Origin: Candidatus Sphingobacterium stercoripullorum
Lineage (GTDB): Bacteria > Bacteroidota > Bacteroidia > Sphingobacteriales > Sphingobacteriaceae
Direction of reading: 5' to 3'
Assembly: GCA_019114715.1 (NCBI GenBank)
Contig: DXEZ01000027.1
Coordinates: forward strand, 1 to 7,243
DNA: 7,243 nt
Made by a program: the position numbers and the translations under genes
Shown: positions 1 through 6,191 of the stretch, one piece after another
Layout: each line of letters opens with the position of its first letter
How positions within the stretch are numbered: the first letter of the stretch is position 1
The notes under the pieces: model-generated
What the model was told of the DNA's origin: nothing
The model's input: the letters and a program-made list of their open reading frames with translations, nothing else
Database searches by the model: none

Positions 1-1
1 T

Positions 2-331
2 AAGGTAACTGAAGCTAACGTTACCTACAACGGTTCAATTACAATTGATATTGAATTACTGGAGGCAGCAGGAATAAAAAAATACGAACAGGTATATATT
101 AATAACGCAACAACTGGTAGTAGGATAATGACCTATGTAATCCCGGGTGAGCGTGGAAGCGGAGAAGTGTGTATGAACGGTGGTGCTGCACTGCATGCCA
201 AAGTCGGCGATACAATTCATATCCTTTCTTTTGTATATATGTCTGAAGAAGAGGCAGATGTCTACCAGCCTACTGTGATTTTCACCAAAGGAAATAACGA
301 GATCGAAAGGATTGAGAAATATCAATATTGA
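2..331 (+). CDS. panD: Aspartate 1-decarboxylase (3' part, N-terminus outside window)
   Basis: Pyruvoyl-dependent enzyme that decarboxylates L-aspartate to beta-alanine for pantothenate and coenzyme A synthesis in the cytoplasm. The frame is open from the first bases. It begins with KVTEANVTYNGSITID, which aligns with the segment around Lys14 of E. coli PanD, so about 13 residues are missing. The Gly-Ser self-cleavage site (Gly24-Ser25 in E. coli) is present at bases 32-37; the serine becomes the pyruvoyl group. Also visible are the conserved Arg and Tyr of the active site (GSRIMTY, matching Arg54/Tyr58), the ERGSG turn, the NGGAA segment and the VGD-x-I-x-I-x-SF segment typical of the C-terminal half. 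The in-frame ATG at 128 is internal and not the start. The end (NEIERIEKYQY, TGA) matches the normal C-terminal region, so the 3' end is intact. Identification is by recalled family motifs, with high confidence. Confidence 0.95.
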   Translation, partial: KVTEANVTYNGSITIDIELLEAAGIKKYEQVYINNATTGSRIMTYVIPGERGSGEVCMNGGAALHAKVGDTIHILSFVYMSEEEADVYQPTVIFTKGNNEIERIEKYQY

Positions 332-357
332 TAATCCAACTTTAATAGCTACTTTTG
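327..357 (+). promoter_or_regulatory. Bacteroidetes-type promoter overlapping the panD stop codon
   Basis: ATTG at 327-330, exactly 19 bases, then TACTTTTG at 350-357. This matches the Bacteroidetes primary sigma consensus (TTTG/TTG, 19-21 bp, TAnnTTTG). Transcription would start near 364, giving a leader of about 160 nt before the DUF2490 gene or a short separate transcript. The -33 element lies in a perfect 14-bp palindrome (TATCAATATTGATA, 320-333) that contains the panD stop. Confidence 0.6.
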
Positions 358-408
358 CATACGCTAATTAAAATACCTCGATAAGAATTTTCTTAATATT
401 GAATCATT

Positions 409-438
409 TTGCCCATTTATACGTTAATAGATGGGCAA
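409..438 (+). terminator. Hairpin between panD and the DUF2490 gene, possible terminator
   Basis: TTGCCCAT (409-416) and ATGGGCAA (431-438) form a perfect 8-bp stem with a 14-nt loop. Only a weak T-rich stretch follows on either strand, so intrinsic termination is uncertain. It could end panD transcripts about 80 nt past the stop, or end a short RNA started at the promoter at 327-357. Confidence 0.4.
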
Positions 439-455
439 TTTATACAATAGTAGGT

Positions 456-463
456 TAGCTTTG
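456..463 (+). promoter_or_regulatory. Possible -7 box upstream of the DUF2490 gene
   Basis: TAGCTTTG matches TAnnTTTG exactly and lies about 60 bp before the GTG start, beyond the hairpin at 409-438. No TTG-type -33 element is found at 19-21 bp upstream, so this is a half-supported second promoter. Confidence 0.35.
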
Positions 464-523
464 TGAGCAGGAGAGAGGTTGATATTTCATCTCTCGTATT
501 TTTGGATAATAAAAGGATTTTAA

Positions 524-1312
524 GTGAATTTTTGTAAAACTACAATTGTACTCATCTGTTTTTTAGTCTTGTCTTTACAAGGTATGGCTCAATTGATACC
601 TCCAGGTTTAGGGGAAACAAATGCAGCTAGCTGGTTTGCTTTTGGTGTTCAGCAAGATTTAGACGATAAAAAAAAGTGGTCATCTACAACTTATGTCGGT
701 ATTGCTAGAGTGAGTGATCCCGATAACTACAATTTACTTCAAAAACACTCCATTTTTATTCTCAATCAAGAATTTAAAAATAAGTTTGCGAAAAATTGGG
801 AGTACTCATTGGCATTGAGTTATAGGAATCAGAGGAACTATGAAGACTCTGCCCCTTATGATTTAGATGATCCTTCTATAAAGCAGGAGTTCCGTTTATA
901 TGGCCGGCTATCAAGAATTTTTAAAACTTCTTTCCTTGAGATCACCCCGACTTTTAGGCAAGAAGTACAAAAATATTTTACAAGTGATTTTGGTGCTTAC
1001 CCAGAAAACATGCGTTTGAGGTCCAGGTTTAGGGTCAAGCTTAAAGCTCCACTAACTAAGGATAAAAAGCACAGTATTTCCCTCTATTCCGAACAGCTGT
1101 TTTCCACTTCTTTGAGTAGTGAAGGAGATAAAGATTGGTCACGTTTTGAATATAAAGATAGTAGATTTTCATTGTACTATACACTTTCTCCAGAGCACAT
1201 CAACTGGGATTTTAATATCGGTTATATGAATAACCTAATCGGTAAAAGGAATGCCTCAAGTAGCCATTACTTGGGAGTAGATGTCATCTGGAAAAATCCA
1301 TTCAATAGATAA
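524..1312 (+). CDS. DUF2490-type outer-membrane or periplasmic beta-rich protein
   Basis: A 262-aa protein with a clean signal peptide: a hydrophobic core at residues 6-18, then LQGMA-Q with likely signal peptidase I cleavage after Ala22. There is no lipobox. The mature part alternates aromatic and polar residues in short strands, carries many Arg/Glu pairs (KQEFRLYGRLSR about 120-131, FRQEVQ about 144-149, MRLRSRFRVKLK about 163-174) and ends in a Tyr/Trp-rich strand, SHYLGVDVIWKNPF. This is the look of the Bacteroidetes DUF2490 family, thought to form small beta barrels; no enzyme role is known to me. The GTG start is favoured because AGGA at 514-517 sits 6 nt upstream and the signal peptide begins there. 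It lies 148 bp upstream of the chrA pair in the same direction, so co-transcription is possible. Function unknown; the family call rests on memory of the pattern. Confidence 0.8.
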   Translation: MNFCKTTIVLICFLVLSLQGMAQLIPPGLGETNAASWFAFGVQQDLDDKKKWSSTTYVGIARVSDPDNYNLLQKHSIFILNQEFKNKFAKNWEYSLALSYRNQRNYEDSAPYDLDDPSIKQEFRLYGRLSRIFKTSFLEITPTFRQEVQKYFTSDFGAYPENMRLRSRFRVKLKAPLTKDKKHSISLYSEQLFSTSLSSEGDKDWSRFEYKDSRFSLYYTLSPEHINWDFNIGYMNNLIGKRNASSSHYLGVDVIWKNPFNR

Positions 1313-1341
1313 ATATTGCTGTTAATCATGGATTCATTATA

Positions 1342-1365
1342 ATACTGTAGCCTCACAGGCAGTAT
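1342..1365 (+). terminator. Weak hairpin after the DUF2490 gene
   Basis: ATACTG (1342-1347) pairs with CAGTAT (1360-1365), and an inner CCT/AGG pair sits around a CAC loop, leaving a 3-nt bulge. A modest T-rich stretch follows (GATTTTATGAATTTTTG). It could end the DUF2490 transcript or attenuate read-through into chrA. Low confidence. Confidence 0.25.
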
Positions 1366-1460
1366 GAAGATTTTATGAATTTTTGTTTTGAAAAAGTGGA
1401 GAGCTTTATCCGTATTAATAGAATGAAAGCTTTTTTAAATCAATAGTTTTGAGCGGGTCG

Positions 1461-2033
1461 ATGGAAACAACGAGTTCTACTTCTGCAGGGAGATCCATTA
1501 AACAGGCTTCAATGAGTTTTACCGTATTTAAGATATTCACGAAAATTGGCATGTTTACAATTGGGGGCGGTCATGCCGTTATACCTTTAATTGAGAAAGA
1601 CGTGGTAAGCAGGGGGTGGCTAAGTAAAAAAGAACTCAACGAACTTATATCTATTACTGATTCTTTACCAGGTGTGTTTGCCACCAATTTAGCTGCGCTA
1701 GTAGGTTATAAAATTAATGGGTTTAAAGGGAGTCTATTTGCCGCGCTGGGAACTATAGTCGCTCCATTTTTAATTATTATTCTACTGGCCTTATTTTTTA
1801 GAGAATTTCAAAACAACCTCTACGTATCTAAAGCATTTAAAGCTTTGAGACCAGCAGTGGTAGCTCTGATTTTAACACCTTGTTTTACAATAATTAAAGT
1901 CAATAAATTTTCTTGGAAGAGTTTCATGGTTCCCCTAGTTGCTTTTATATTGATGGTGGCTTTTAGCTTTTCACCAGTTTTAATTGTTGTGATGGGATGT
2001 ATTGGTGGTCTTATTTATTTTAATTCTTTTTAG
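1461..2033 (+). CDS. chrA: Chromate transporter, short-chain ChrA family, N-type half (YwrB-like)
   Basis: Inner-membrane protein of the CHR superfamily, whose members export chromate and possibly other oxyanions by an ion-coupled mechanism. About 190 aa, the size of short-chain (SCHR) proteins rather than the roughly 400-aa fused form. The signature appears once: FKIFTKIGMFTIGGGHAVI, then the EKDVV/GWLSKKEL segment, then the DSLPGVFATN loop, then VGYKINGFKGSLFAALGT. Hydrophobic helices follow near the middle, LRPAVVALIL comes next, and two further helices close the protein. TIGGG and PGV instead of GFGGG and PGP are, as I recall, normal for the first partner in Bacteroidota pairs. ATG 1461 is chosen as start; TTG 1449 would add four residues, and ATG 1512 would still keep the whole domain. 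It ends 2 bp before the second half, so the two are surely co-translated and probably assemble together. Confidence 0.88.
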   Translation: METTSSTSAGRSIKQASMSFTVFKIFTKIGMFTIGGGHAVIPLIEKDVVSRGWLSKKELNELISITDSLPGVFATNLAALVGYKINGFKGSLFAALGTIVAPFLIIILLALFFREFQNNLYVSKAFKALRPAVVALILTPCFTIIKVNKFSWKSFMVPLVAFILMVAFSFSPVLIVVMGCIGGLIYFNSF

Positions 2034-2035
2034 GA

Positions 2036-2584
2036 ATGATCTTTTTAAAACTATTTTGGGTGTTTTTAAAGATTGGCCTTTTAGGTTTCGGCGGAGGCTA
2101 TGCTATGCTTTCTATGATTCAAGACGAAGTAGTAACGCAAAATAAGTGGATGACCAATACGGAGTTTACTGATTTAGTTGCCGTGTCCCAAACCACACCA
2201 GGACCAATAGGAATTAACACAGCAACGTATGTTGGATTTAGCGCGGTAAATAATGCTGGGTATTCCAACGTGTCCTCTATATTAGGGTCTATTCTGGCAA
2301 CGGTTACTGTATGTTTACCTGCATTTATATTGATAATATTATTGTCCTATTCATTTAAGAAGTTTAAGGACAACAGTACTTTCAATGCAATATTATCAGG
2401 AATCCGACCTTTAAGCATCGCGCTTATAGGCTTTGCTGCATATAGTCTTGTGACAAAGGAGAGCTTTAGTGATTACTACAGTGCAATATTCTTTGCAGGT
2501 ACCTTGCTTGCAAGCGCTAAGTTTAAAGTGCATCCTATTTATATAATTTTAGTGGTAGCCTTTTTGGGAATTATTATTTATTAA
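2036..2584 (+). CDS. chrA: Chromate transporter, short-chain ChrA family, C-type half (YwrA-like)
   Basis: Second member of the split pair, 182 aa, membrane-embedded. It carries the canonical CHR motifs: LKIGLLGFGGGYAMLSMIQ near residues 11-29, the DEVV and EFTDLVAVSQTTPGPIGIN stretch, TYVGF, a long helix ILATVTVCLPAFILIILLSY, then SGIRPLSIALIGFAAY and two short C-terminal helices. Paired SCHR proteins in other bacteria (for example B. subtilis YwrB/YwrA) work as heteromers with opposite membrane orientation; that is family knowledge applied here. The start ATG sits 2 bp after the stop of the first half. The only purine-rich sequence (AGGA, 2032-2035) overlaps that stop and abuts the ATG, too close for a normal ribosome site, which points to translational coupling. 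Substrate could be chromate or another oxyanion such as sulfate-like ions. Confidence 0.9.
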   Translation: MIFLKLFWVFLKIGLLGFGGGYAMLSMIQDEVVTQNKWMTNTEFTDLVAVSQTTPGPIGINTATYVGFSAVNNAGYSNVSSILGSILATVTVCLPAFILIILLSYSFKKFKDNSTFNAILSGIRPLSIALIGFAAYSLVTKESFSDYYSAIFFAGTLLASAKFKVHPIYIILVVAFLGIIIY

Positions 2585-2723
2585 ATTTATTACTGCAGAA
2601 TATTATTTCTGGTAGAGAACACTTATGAGCAATCTTTTCCGTTGTGTATATGCTTTTCCCAGTAATATACGGCTAAGAAAGAGTTTCTTTCATGCTTAGT
2701 TTATATTAGAGCCATTAGAAAAT
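2585..2723 (+). terminator. Gap after the chrA pair with small hairpins
   Basis: No ORF. Two inverted repeats are present: GTATAT/ATATAC (2646-2651 and 2665-2670) and AAGAAA-GAG-TTTCTT (2675-2689). Either might end the chrA message, but neither has a G+C-rich stem or a proper T tract. No TAnnTTTG promoter box was seen for the next gene. Confidence 0.2.
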
Positions 2724-3156
2724 ATGAAAAGAAGAGTCACAGCAAATTTACTCATCGGTTTGATATTACCTTTCTTAATATTAGGGAGATGGTTGCCGAA
2801 TACTTTCCAAGCAGTGTTTTTTGATGTTTACGAGTACTATGATTTTCGTATTGTATCTCTTTCTCAATTTTTATCTACAGTCTATCGGCATTATATATTT
2901 ATATATATAATCTCTCTATTATTTATACTATTACCTTTTCAGGTTTTTAAAGACTTATACTACACAAAAAAAAGGAATATTTATCACTCTGGAAGAAAAC
3001 GCTGTTTTTAGTCTTGCTTCTTTTGATAGAAAATAGGCTGTTTATAAGAGGGCCTATATAGGAATGGTATGGATGTTATATAATGTATTCAGCATAGGTG
3101 TTCCAATTTCTATAATGTTGTATTTTGTCGTTGACCGTTATGTCGAAAGGAAATAA
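2724..3156 (+). pseudogene. Broken gene for a small three-helix membrane protein
   Basis: The first frame runs from ATG 2724 to TAG 3011 (95 aa) with helices LLIGLILPFLILGRWLP and YIFIYIISLLFILLPFQVF, and ends in an unconvincing basic tail. At the A8 run at 2966-2973 a +1 shift gives a better continuation: GIFITLEENAVFSLASFDRK (2974-3033), then TAG at 3034-3036. The same frame resumes with AVYKRAYIGMVWMLYNVFSI, a third helix ending LYFVV and a charged tail DRYVERK, to TAA at 3154-3156. Removing one A and reading through the TAG gives one protein of about 144 aa. The simplest reading is a decayed gene with two lesions. Alternatives are a sequencing error in the homopolymer plus one stop, or two unrelated small ORFs. 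Family not recognised. It follows chrA in the same direction, but nothing ties their functions. Confidence 0.55.
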
Positions 3157-3429
3157 AAAAGCGCGAAGTTGTGTATATTGTACGCTTAAGCATCCTTAGT
3201 AGTGATTATTACGATTAATTTAAAGTCTTTATAAAACCAATTTTAAACTCGCTAATTCCATTTATTTTCATAATAAGGTGGTTGCCTAATATTTATGTTG
3301 TAGTATTTCACAGCGAATATTGAAATTATGACTACCAACTTGAAAGTTTGTGAGTGCTTTATTGTATGTATACAAGTGTTGGGCCTATTTCTAACGGACT
3401 AGTGCTGGTGGATTGTTTTTTCACTCAAT
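3157..3429. other. Gene-free AT-rich gap before the integrase 3' end
   Basis: About 270 bp with no ORF of note, no clear hairpin terminator for the convergent integrase, no recognisable tRNA and no copy of the repeats seen at 4719-4930. If the integrase belongs to an element extending rightwards, its left end would have to lie here, but I see no boundary. Confidence 0.3.
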
Positions 3430-4638
3430 TTATAACATCTTTTTAATCATAATTTGATCCTCGAAATCATCTTGTATGCGCATTGTTGACCTTAAATTGT
3501 AATCATCGTCCAGATGCGCATACTTTTCAGTAGTGCTTATTTTTGAATGGCCAAGTGTTTTTTCGAGCGCAAATAGATTTCCTACTCTGGTCATAAACAA
3601 ATAACCAAATGTATGTCTCGCAACGTGAGATGTTAGATTTTTCTTTATATCTGCATACCTAGCCAGTTCTTTTAATGTTCGGTTATACTCCTGCTCGGTT
3701 GGTAAATCAAAGAATCCTCCTTGAATATTTGTGATTAAGCTTTTAGCGATTGGGATCAATGGGATCATTATTGTTTTTGGTCTTCTACTTTTGTTTTTCT
3801 GCATGGTGAATCGGATGAAGTTTTCTGATACCATCCAGTTGTACTGAGATTTATAAACATCAGATATTCTAATGCCAGTGAAGCAACAAAACAAGAATGC
3901 CTTCAAAACATTTAATTGAGTTTTAGTCAGTGAAAAATCTATAATATTAATTAGCCTTTTGACTTCTTTGTGATTCAAATAAACCGACTCACGATATTCT
4001 GGTTTGATTTTGTATTTAAAGACAGATTCATCTACATAAATATTGAAATCAGCTATGGCAATTCTGAGGTATGAATTAAGGATCTTGATCCTGGTCCAAA
4101 CTGTATTGTGGTTATTTCTCTTTCGAAGGAAATTAGCAAAACTTCTAATCCATTTTTCATCGATTTCACTGAAGGTCAATTTTGGAGCGAATTCTTTGAT
4201 TGCATTAATCGTACCGAGATGATTTTTATAGGTTCTTTCTACTATCTCACCATTCCTATATCTTTCTTTTCGAATAACGGTCATAAATCCAATCACAGAT
4301 TTTTTAATATTAGAATAGTATAATTCACGTTCTAAAATCTCGATTGTTAATACACGATCAGTTAAGCGATATATTTTAGCGACCTCGTTTATTTTACTTA
4401 GTTCAGACATAATCACCATGTTGTAATCACTGGCATCAGTATCTCCTTTAAATCTAGATTTGACTCTGTTTTTTTTGAGGTCTACATATTTCACTGGCCA
4501 TCTTAAAGACAAGTTGAAGTTTTTTCTTTGATGGCGCGCTTTTGCTATTCCTATATACACAGAGATATATAGAGTCACCATACCATCTTTACCGACGGCA
4601 TGACTGTTATAAAAAAGCTTGCAAGTGAATGTAAACAT
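3430..4638 (-). CDS. Tyrosine recombinase / site-specific integrase
   Basis: A 402-aa phage-type integrase that cuts and rejoins DNA at an attachment site through a 3'-phosphotyrosine. Layout: arm-type N-terminal domain (about 1-105, beta-rich start then YVDLKKNRVKSRF), SAM-like core-binding domain (about 110-205, with YKNHLGTINAIKEF), and catalytic domain (about 215-385). All catalytic residues are visible: Arg257 in FTGIRISD, a beta-hairpin lysine in MQKNKS (281 or 283), His338 and Arg341 in SHVARHTFG, His364 in LGHSKISTTEKY, and nucleophile Tyr373. Length and order match the Bacteroidetes integrases of conjugative transposons and genomic islands. The start is the first ATG at 4638. No excisionase or other element gene is adjacent, so it stands alone; the repeat tract lies directly upstream. 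It looks intact and likely functional, although the element it served is not obvious. Confidence 0.93.
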   Translation of the reverse strand: MFTFTCKLFYNSHAVGKDGMVTLYISVYIGIAKARHQRKNFNLSLRWPVKYVDLKKNRVKSRFKGDTDASDYNMVIMSELSKINEVAKIYRLTDRVLTIEILERELYYSNIKKSVIGFMTVIRKERYRNGEIVERTYKNHLGTINAIKEFAPKLTFSEIDEKWIRSFANFLRKRNNHNTVWTRIKILNSYLRIAIADFNIYVDESVFKYKIKPEYRESVYLNHKEVKRLINIIDFSLTKTQLNVLKAFLFCCFTGIRISDVYKSQYNWMVSENFIRFTMQKNKSRRPKTIMIPLIPIAKSLITNIQGGFFDLPTEQEYNRTLKELARYADIKKNLTSHVARHTFGYLFMTRVGNLFALEKTLGHSKISTTEKYAHLDDDYNLRSTMRIQDDFEDQIMIKKML

Positions 4639-4662
4639 GGATCTACGAATGTTAACGAAAGC

Positions 4663-4689
4663 CTAGAAATCTACATAGACGGATTCTAG
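4663..4689. promoter_or_regulatory. Imperfect inverted repeat just upstream of the integrase start
   Basis: CTAGAAATC (4663-4671) and GATTCTAG (4682-4689) are inverted repeats with one extra base in the left arm, 25-50 bp before the integrase ATG. The position suits an operator or recombinase-binding site controlling integrase transcription. No Bacteroidetes promoter box was found on the minus strand here. Confidence 0.25.
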
Positions 4690-4718
4690 ACAAATCAAAC
4701 CATATCTGATTAATCGTA

Positions 4719-4736
4719 GAGGGAAGGTATTCCCTC
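4719..4736. repeat. Perfect 7-bp hairpin
   Basis: GAGGGAA (4719-4725) and TTCCCTC (4730-4736) around GGTA. It overlaps the next hairpin by sharing CCCTC, so the two are mutually exclusive folds. It lies in the integrase-proximal repeat tract. Confidence 0.45.
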
Positions 4737-4797
4737 CACAGTACCTGTAGAGGGTTTTGTTGTTTTGGTATTCTTTCGAAATACCCCAAAAGTACCT
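4726..4797. repeat. Diverged direct repeat GGTATTC...AGTACCT
   Basis: GGTATTC occurs at 4726-4732 and 4767-4773, and AGTACCT at 4740-4746 and 4791-4797, in the same order both times with gaps of 7 and 17 bases. After each AGTACCT comes a G-rich end (GTAGAGGG or AGGGCGGG). This suggests an old duplication or two related protein-binding sites. Inside the second unit GGTATT/AATACC form a further small stem (4767-4772, 4780-4785). Confidence 0.4.
4732..4766 (+). terminator. Strong hairpin followed by a T-rich run
   Basis: CCCTC-C-ACAG (4732-4741) pairs with CTGT-A-GAGGG (4745-4754): nine pairs, one mismatch, 3-nt loop. It is followed by TTTTGTTGTTTT. On the plus strand this has the form of a rho-independent terminator, yet no plus-strand gene ends nearby. 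It may instead be part of the recombination site or shield the integrase promoter from incoming transcription. Confidence 0.45.
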
Positions 4798-4817
4798 AGG
4801 GCGGGAATCGAATTCGC
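4793..4817 (-). other. tRNA 3'-end-like fragment, candidate attachment site
   Basis: Read on the minus strand: GCGAA, loop TTCGATT, CCCGC, then CCTAGGT and A. The pieces have the sizes of a T stem, T loop, T stem, 7-nt acceptor strand and discriminator base. Three of five T-stem pairs form; the two next to the loop would be A-C mismatches where a live tRNA would have GG. The sequence upstream on the same strand gives no anticodon arm, D arm or acceptor partner, so this is not a working tRNA. A partial tRNA 3' end near an integrase is the classic trace of site-specific integration into a tRNA gene; the preceding ACGGCTGTGC would suit a long-variable-arm tRNA such as Leu, but that is weak. Chance resemblance cannot be excluded. 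Confidence 0.4.
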
Positions 4818-4905
4818 ACAGCCGTTTATTACTTCGATTTTTTGCTGAAATTCCGTGTTTTTGGTGTCTTTTTGCACTTGATATACCTTATTTTATCGAT
4901 TAATT

Positions 4906-4929
4906 GGTGGGACTTTTGGTGGGACTTTT
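4906..4929. repeat. Two perfect tandem 12-bp repeats
   Basis: GGTGGGACTTTT occurs twice head to tail (4906-4917 and 4918-4929), followed by more T. A partial relative, GGTGTCTTTTT, occurs at 4863-4873. About 270 bp upstream of the integrase start, this is a plausible array of arm-type integrase-binding sites. Confidence 0.6.
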
Positions 4930-4998
4930 TTTTGTTTAATATTGTATTTCCGTAGAGTTCTTGTTAATTCATTTTTATGCAATTTTGTTTATTCAAAT

Positions 4999-5124
4999 AT
5001 GCTGTTTAAAATTGAATACACAAAGTGCAAATTTAGTCTAGTCGATGATAATCAGGTTCAGTGGATTGGACAAATCGTACTGCTTCTGTCAGTTGGTTAC
5101 GTAATAATTGAATTCTTTTCATAA
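4999..5124 (+). CDS. Doubtful small membrane ORF
   Basis: A 41-aa frame from ATG 4999; a TTG at 4942 would give 60 aa. It starts MLFKIEYTKCKFSLV and ends in one hydrophobic helix, IGQIVLLLSVGYVIIEFF. No ribosome site or promoter box is evident and no family is recognised. It could be a real single-span peptide near an integration site or a chance ORF; I lean to chance. Confidence 0.2.
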   Translation: MLFKIEYTKCKFSLVDDNQVQWIGQIVLLLSVGYVIIEFFS

Positions 5125-5370
5125 GGTAGCGAAAGCGAAGTGATAATTTAAAATGCGTTATGGGAATTGTGTGTTGGATACAACAGCAATATATTATTCT
5201 ATAATGTTACTTGTTGATGTACTGCTGTATACGTAACGCTCTTTGATAAACTTCTGTCCTTTTGTACCCTAAAAAAATCGAACAACATGATATAAAAAAT
5301 TCATAACTTTTAAATACATGGCATCATGAATCTATTTTTTATATGACAAATTAAGAGTCGTCAAATTACT
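5125..5370. other. Gene-free AT-rich stretch up to the mobC junction
   Basis: No convincing ORF. One imperfect dyad is visible: GATACAACAGCA (about 5175-5186) against TGCTGTATAC (about 5223-5232), flanked by GCGTTA (5155) and TAACGC (5235). No tRNA or consensus promoter was found. The stretch joins directly to coding sequence of truncated mobC. Confidence 0.3.
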
Positions 5371-5382
5371 TTTTATTGGGTA

Positions 5383-6174
5383 ATGACGGGCGACGACTTT
5401 TCGCTTGACATCAACAATCCGAAAGAGCCTAAGATTTTATGCGTGGGCAACAATCCCGACCGACAAAACATCTATTCCGCAGCATTGGGTTTATACAATT
5501 CAAGGATTGTAAAACTCATCAATAAAAAAGGACAGTTAAAGAGTTCGGTTATCATAGATGAGTTGCCCACAATTTATTTTAGGGGATTGGATAATCTCAT
5601 CGCAACAGCGAGAAGTAATAAAGTAGCCGTATGTTTGGGTTTTCAAGATTTTTCGCAGTTAATACGTGATTATGGAGATAAAGAGGCAAAAGTTATCCAA
5701 AATACCGTAGGTAATGTATTCAGTGGACAGGTTGTGGGCGAAACCGCAAAGAGCTTGTCAGAACGGTTCGGAAAAGTATTGCAAAAACGCCAAAGTATGA
5801 CCATAAACCGAAACGATAAATCTACTTCCATATCCACACAATTAGACAGCCTTATTCCTGCATCGAAAATCAGTACACTTACACAAGGTATGTTTGTAGG
5901 CTCTGTATCGGATAACTTTGACGAACGTATCGAACAAAAGATATTCCACGCTGAAATTGTGGTAGATAACGAAAAGGTAGCTTCCGAAACCAAAACCTAT
6001 CAGAAGATACCACAAATCCTGTCTTTTGTAGATGAACAGGGCGAGGATAGAATGAAAGAGCAGATTGAAAGCAATTACCGTCTGATTAAGTCCGACATTC
6101 TGCATATTGTAGAGAACGAGATAGAGCGTATCAAGAATGACCCCAACTTACAACATTTGGTGCAGGAGAACTAA
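5383..6174 (+). pseudogene. mobC: Truncated MobC/TraG-type conjugation coupling ATPase (C-terminal part)
   Basis: The C-terminal 263 residues of the VirD4/TraG-like type IV coupling protein (MobC) of Bacteroidetes conjugative transposons, which brings the relaxase-DNA complex to the mating channel at the inner membrane. Visible are LDINNPKEPKILCVGNNPDRQ, the Walker B motif VIIDE (Asp59, Glu60), the following ATARSNKVAVCLGFQDFSQL with Gln88 of the TraG/TraD motif, and the QNTVGNVFSGQVVGETAKSLSERFGK segment. The Walker A loop and N-terminal membrane helices are absent; full proteins have roughly 650-670 residues. The frame is open back to 5347, reading QIKSRQITFYWVMTGDDF, and family-like sequence seems to begin at about FYWVM (near 5371), so the break is there and ATG 5383 is internal. 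The fragment cannot hydrolyse ATP. Base composition is visibly richer in G+C than to the left, consistent with a separate origin. Confidence 0.85.
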
Positions 6175-6191
6175 ACATTAAAGTGCCAAAT

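Noticed and set aside
56..325. 89-aa minus-strand ORF over panD
   Set aside because: The opposite strand encodes PanD with its cleavage site and conserved residues.
4108..4323. 71-aa plus-strand ORF within the integrase
   Set aside because: It lies antisense to the core-binding domain of an intact integrase, with no start signal.
4793..4880. A complete minus-strand tRNA gene
   Set aside because: Only the T arm and acceptor-like 3' end can be matched; no anticodon or D arm is found upstream.
5155..5240. Long dyad as a structured RNA or transposon end pair
   Set aside because: Arms are interrupted and unequally spaced (one-base bulge, about 15 extra bases on one side), and no transposase is nearby.
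5670..6105. Minus-strand ORFs of 107 and 87 aa inside mobC
   Set aside because: They overlap a plus-strand frame with clear family motifs and show no recognisable protein character; they are shadows.
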